From: Firmicutes bacterium UBA3910
GTDB lineage: Bacteria > Bacillota > Limnochordia > Darwinibacteriales > Darwinibacteriaceae
NCBI GenBank assembly: GCA_002391465.1
Contig: DGFC01000186.1
Location: 1-10,130 of the forward strand
Direction: 5' to 3'
DNA: 10,130 bases
The stretch's first letter is position 1. Every line of letters begins with the position of its first letter. Shown here piece after piece: positions 7,773-10,130 of the stretch. The notes beneath the pieces were generated by a model. That model was given only the letters and a program-made list of their open reading frames with translations. It did not search any database and was not told the DNA's origin. The position numbers were made by a program, and so were the translations under genes.

Positions 7773-9788
7773 TCATCCACGAATTGGAAGCTGTGCGCCG
7801 TCCCTTAGGAACAGCGGAATTCGATCGATGGGTGTTTCCACTTCGACTGTCTGTCCGCCCTGGTATTCCTTTCCAGTCCACGCATCCTGCCAGCTAGCTC
7901 CGCTGGGAAGGTAGACTTTCCTCTTTTCCACACCAGCATACAGCACCGGTGCGACCAAGAGATCGGGACCGAACATATACTCATCTTCCACGTCCCATGC
8001 CCCTTGATCTTGAGGAAAGTCGTAGAAGAGGGGCCGCATGAGGGGCGTACCCTTTTCGTGAGCTTCTTTCATCAACTCTTTAACATAAGGCCTAATTCGC
8101 TCTCTCATCTCAAGATACTTCACACATATGCCATAGGCCTCATCTCCATAGCTCCACACTTCGTTGGCAGCTCCTGAATTGCATACACCGCCACCTGAAG
8201 TTCCTAAAGGCTCAGAATGAGGTTCGCGGTCTCCATGGAGCCGCATTACTGGACAGAAAGTTCCCCACTGGAACCAGCGTATGAACAACTCCTGAAACTC
8301 CGGATCGTCGGGATTACCGCCATGGAAGCCACCAATGTCGGTAGTCCACCAAGAGATCCCGGCAATACCCATATTTAACCCTGCGGCGAGTTGATGGCGC
8401 AGACTCTCGAAGGATGAATGGATATCGCCGGACCATACAAGAGCGCCATACCGCTGACTCCCAGCCCATGCACACCGCACCAAGTTCACTACTTGCTCCT
8501 GGCCCTCGGCCCGCATTCCGTCATAAAAAGTCTTGGCGTACACAGCAGGGTATATGTTGCCGACCTGTACACCAGGCCCCAAGTGATAACGATAGAGGTC
8601 AAAATCATAATATGTATACTCAGGTTCCGCCACATCAAGCCAGAATATCCTAATGCCGTAGTCGTAGTAATTCTGCTTTACTTTATTCCAAACATATTCT
8701 CTGGCCTCTGGATTGGTGGGGTCAAAATGGATGGTGTTGCCGTGGAAATCCATTGCTATGCGGTGACCGCGATCTGTGCGAAGTAAATAGCCTTTCTCTT
8801 CCATTTCCCCAAAGTTCTCGCTCCGATGGTCGACGGTGGGCCAAATAGATACCATAGGCTCGACCCCCATCTCCTTTAGTTCCTTTACCATCCCTTCAGG
8901 ATCCGGCCAGTACTCCGGGTCAAATTTCCACTCACCCTGCATTGGCCAATGGAAGAAATCAACCACTATGACTGACAATGGTAGACCTCTGCGCTTATAT
9001 TCTCGAGCCACCTCTAGCAGCTCATCCTGTGTCTGGTAGCGCAGCTTTGATTGCCAGAAGCCAAGTCCATAATCCGGCATCATGGGAACGGTCCCTGTAG
9101 CTTTGGCATAGCTCTCTACAATTTCGCTTGGAGTATCGCCTGCACAGATCCAATAGTCTAAAACCTTGGTGGATACAGCATGCCAAGTCGTCACATTCTT
9201 GCCAAAGGTAACGCGCCCAACCGCCGGATTGTTCCACAAGAACCCATACCCCAAGCTGGAAAGCATGAAGGGTACACTAGCCTGTGAATTCCGATGGGCT
9301 AGTTCCAGCTCACAACCCTTAAGATTTAGGAAAGGCTGCTGGTACTGCCCCATCCCGTAGATTTTCTCCTCGGGGTCAGACTCAAACCGCATTGTTAAAG
9401 AGTAATCTCCACCGAGAATAGGCTTGAACTCACGGGCCTCAACCTCAAGTGCCGAGATAAGGACTTTCCCCTGCAAACTAGGCTCGTACAGGCCCTTTCG
9501 ACTTCTAACAAATTCTTTGAGCAGCACTTCTCCCTTTTGGTTAGAAAAAGTGATGGCGCCTAACTTATCTATTTCCGCCCTAATCTTGCCGTTGACAATG
9601 CTGGCACTGTCTTCTGAAATCGAGATTTCAGATGTCCCCCCCGACCTTGGTAGCAGTGCCCAATCCTCCGCGGGCAGTTCAGCCAACTTGGTAGCCCGTA
9701 CCCGAAAAGCGTTGGGACCCCAAGGCTCTATCACAAGCTTCTCACCATCATAGGTAAATACCAGACGATCATCTTGTTGAATAATCAT
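7773..9788 (-). CDS. Glycoside hydrolase family 31, first gene of operon
   Basis: Retaining exo-alpha-glycosidase of 671 residues without a signal peptide. N-terminal beta-sandwich about 1-235 (YGMGQYQQPFLNLKG near 144-158). Barrel with Asp277 in VVDFFHW, nucleophile Asp385 in WLDVAEPE and acid/base Asp455 in VWSGD; the 70-residue spacing between the two is the same as in the paralogue at 2170-4167. C-terminal beta domains follow (MRPLFYDFP, then GASWQDAWTGKEY). Start: ATG at 9788 with SD AGGAGGT (9794-9800), 5 nt spacing. It differs from its paralogue in the loop before the nucleophile strand (residues about 340-357, including HGNTIHFDPTNP, three residues longer), next to the acid/base (GDIHSSF against GDIDSSF) and near 528-540. 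These changes may give a different aglycone preference. It lies 411 nt before the binding-protein gene, so whether both share one transcript is uncertain. Confidence 0.93.
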   Translation of the reverse strand: MIIQQDDRLVFTYDGEKLVIEPWGPNAFRVRATKLAELPAEDWALLPRSGGTSEISISEDSASIVNGKIRAEIDKLGAITFSNQKGEVLLKEFVRSRKGLYEPSLQGKVLISALEVEAREFKPILGGDYSLTMRFESDPEEKIYGMGQYQQPFLNLKGCELELAHRNSQASVPFMLSSLGYGFLWNNPAVGRVTFGKNVTTWHAVSTKVLDYWICAGDTPSEIVESYAKATGTVPMMPDYGLGFWQSKLRYQTQDELLEVAREYKRRGLPLSVIVVDFFHWPMQGEWKFDPEYWPDPEGMVKELKEMGVEPMVSIWPTVDHRSENFGEMEEKGYLLRTDRGHRIAMDFHGNTIHFDPTNPEAREYVWNKVKQNYYDYGIRIFWLDVAEPEYTYYDFDLYRYHLGPGVQVGNIYPAVYAKTFYDGMRAEGQEQVVNLVRCAWAGSQRYGALVWSGDIHSSFESLRHQLAAGLNMGIAGISWWTTDIGGFHGGNPDDPEFQELFIRWFQWGTFCPVMRLHGDREPHSEPLGTSGGGVCNSGAANEVWSYGDEAYGICVKYLEMRERIRPYVKELMKEAHEKGTPLMRPLFYDFPQDQGAWDVEDEYMFGPDLLVAPVLYAGVEKRKVYLPSGASWQDAWTGKEYQGGQTVEVETPIDRIPLFLRDGAQLPIRG

Positions 9789-9968
9789 GACTGACCTCCT
9801 ATGTAGCGCGCTTTGCCCGCAATATTCTGTACTATCTAATTGCTAATACGCTAAAATCTACACTTCAAGAAGGAGCCACAAGAATTAGTTAACTTGCAGT
9901 AGATAACGTTTCTACTTTACGTCCGTCTGTTATACTTTTTTATTCGCTGTAGCATTTCCTTATCCTTC
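9789..9968 (-). other. Putative promoter region of the operon
   Basis: The 180 bp between the first GH31 and the proposed insertion-sequence end is AT-rich and holds no gene. On the minus strand, TTGAAG at 9867-9862 with TAGCAA 17 bp further on is a weak promoter candidate. Near it runs an imperfect repeat of TTAG/TAGA units (about 9834-9858). The inverted repeat at 9899-9915 is the best operator candidate. No promoter here is strong enough to assert. Confidence 0.35.
9899..9915. promoter_or_regulatory. Operator-like inverted repeat upstream of first GH31
   Basis: GTAGATAACGTTTCTAC has 5-bp arms GTAGA and TCTAC around 7 bases. Its central AACGTT with a GTTTC half resembles LacI-family operator cores. 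It lies about 110 bp upstream of the first GH31 start, far for a simple repressor site unless the promoter is distal. No regulator gene is visible in the window. Confidence 0.3.
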
Positions 9969-9983
9969 TGTGAGTGGCATAAT

Positions 9984-10023
9984 AAAAGGGAGAAATTCCG
10001 GCTGATAAAAATGGAGAATTTCC
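9984..10023 (+). repeat. Tandem 16-mer pair, likely transposase-binding repeats
   Basis: AAAAGGGAGAAATTCC at 9984-9999 and AAAATGGAGAATTTCC at 10008-10023 differ at 2 of 16 positions and repeat with a 24-bp period. Each core (GGAGAA.TTCC) is itself nearly a palindrome. Position, just inside the proposed element end and before the transposase start, fits the multiple terminal repeats of IS21-family elements. Confidence 0.6.
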
Positions 10024-10030
10024 AACCTGT

Positions 10031-10066
10031 ACCTCTCGTTAACTGGTAAATTGTTAACAGAGAGGT
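10031..10066 (+). promoter_or_regulatory. Hairpin masking the SD of the edge reading frame
   Basis: ACCTCTCGTTAAC (10031-10043) pairs with GTTAACAGAGAGGT (10053-10066): 13 pairs with one bulged base and a 9-nt loop. The right arm includes most of GAGGTG (10062-10067), the SD for the TTG/GTG start at 10076-10081. Folding would lower translation. It could also be a DNA site for a regulator. No U-run follows, so it is not a terminator. Confidence 0.5.
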
Positions 10067-10075
10067 GAAGTAGCA

Positions 10076-10130
10076 TTGGTGAGGTGGAAAATGTTCATTG
10101 AAATCCAGCAACTAAAACAGTCGGGATTCA
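10076..10130 (+). CDS. istA: Probable IS21-family transposase IstA, N-terminus only
   Basis: Only the first 18 codons are in the window: MVRWKMFIEIQQLKQSGF if started at TTG 10076. The pattern of a short basic/aromatic lead, then (M)x(x)EIQQLKxxGF, is how many IS21-family IstA proteins begin, just before their helix-turn-helix; this is from memory of the family. Start options are TTG at 10076 (SD GAGGTG at 10062-10067, 8 nt), GTG at 10079, and ATG at 10091 (SD at 10081-10086, spacing about 4 nt). It is on the opposite strand to the operon and diverges from it. It could instead be another HTH protein, for example a regulator; 18 residues cannot settle this. Confidence 0.5.
   Translation, partial: MVRWKMFIEIQQLKQSGF

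Larger units (their letters stand above)
9969..10130 (+). mobile_element. Left end of a probable IS21-family insertion sequence (continues beyond window)
   Basis: Three features support this. A reading frame at the right edge starts like IstA transposases. Upstream of it lies a pair of near-identical 16-mers at 24-bp spacing (9984-9999 and 10008-10023), as IS21-family ends carry repeated transposase-binding sites. A TG dinucleotide, expected at IS21-family termini, occurs at 9969-9970 (or 9971-9972) just outside the repeats. The exact boundary and the target duplication cannot be fixed because the right end is outside the window. Confidence 0.5.

Noticed and set aside
9917..10111. 64-codon minus-strand frame in the right-hand region
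   Set aside because: It runs across the tandem repeats and hairpin of the proposed insertion-sequence end, lacks family features and is best explained as chance.
1..10130. CRISPR array, tRNA/rRNA, toxin-antitoxin or defence genes
   Set aside because: No regularly spaced repeats, no tRNA-like cloverleaf arms and no small gene pair were seen; all large frames are explained by sugar use.

Overview
The window is a carbohydrate-use locus read almost entirely from the minus strand (right to left), with the left end of a probable IS21-family insertion sequence entering on the plus strand at the right edge. In transcription order the genes are: a family 31 glycoside hydrolase (GH31, 9788-7773); the substrate-binding protein of an ABC sugar importer (7361-6123); its two permeases of the MalF/MalG (CUT1) type (about 5996-5079 and 5077-4220); a second GH31 that is a clear paralogue of the first (4167-2170); and a third, distinct GH31 closely resembling E. 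coli YicI alpha-xylosidase (2048 to beyond the left edge, last ~90 residues missing). No ATP-binding subunit is present, so the importer probably borrows a shared MsmX/MsmK/UgpC-like ATPase.

The likely job of the locus is import of small alpha-linked oligosaccharides followed by exo-hydrolysis in the cytoplasm. None of the three hydrolases begins with a signal peptide. The YicI-like enzyme keeps the residues tied to xylose recognition, which points to alpha-xylosides such as isoprimeverose or xyloglucan fragments. The substrate of the paralogous pair is not settled by sequence. Three non-identical GH31 enzymes served by one importer suggests a mixed or branched substrate.

Regulation and layout: most starts have strong Shine-Dalgarno (SD) sequences. 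The exception is the MalF-type permease, whose best ATG has none; a TTG upstream fits better. Long intergenic segments lie before the first GH31 (about 180 bp up to the insertion sequence) and before the binding-protein gene (about 410 bp). Strong hairpins sit between the binding-protein and permease genes (6026-6075) and between the second GH31 and the YicI homologue (2092-2124). These could set different mRNA levels along the operon. No convincing Rho-independent terminator and no RNA gene was found.

Organism: intermediate GC content, strong SD sequences, GTG/TTG starts and gene order suggest a bacterium of the broad Bacillota/Thermotogota-like anaerobe type. The binding protein appears to be secreted by signal peptidase I rather than being a lipoprotein, which is less usual for a classical Gram-positive. 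I cannot name a genus.
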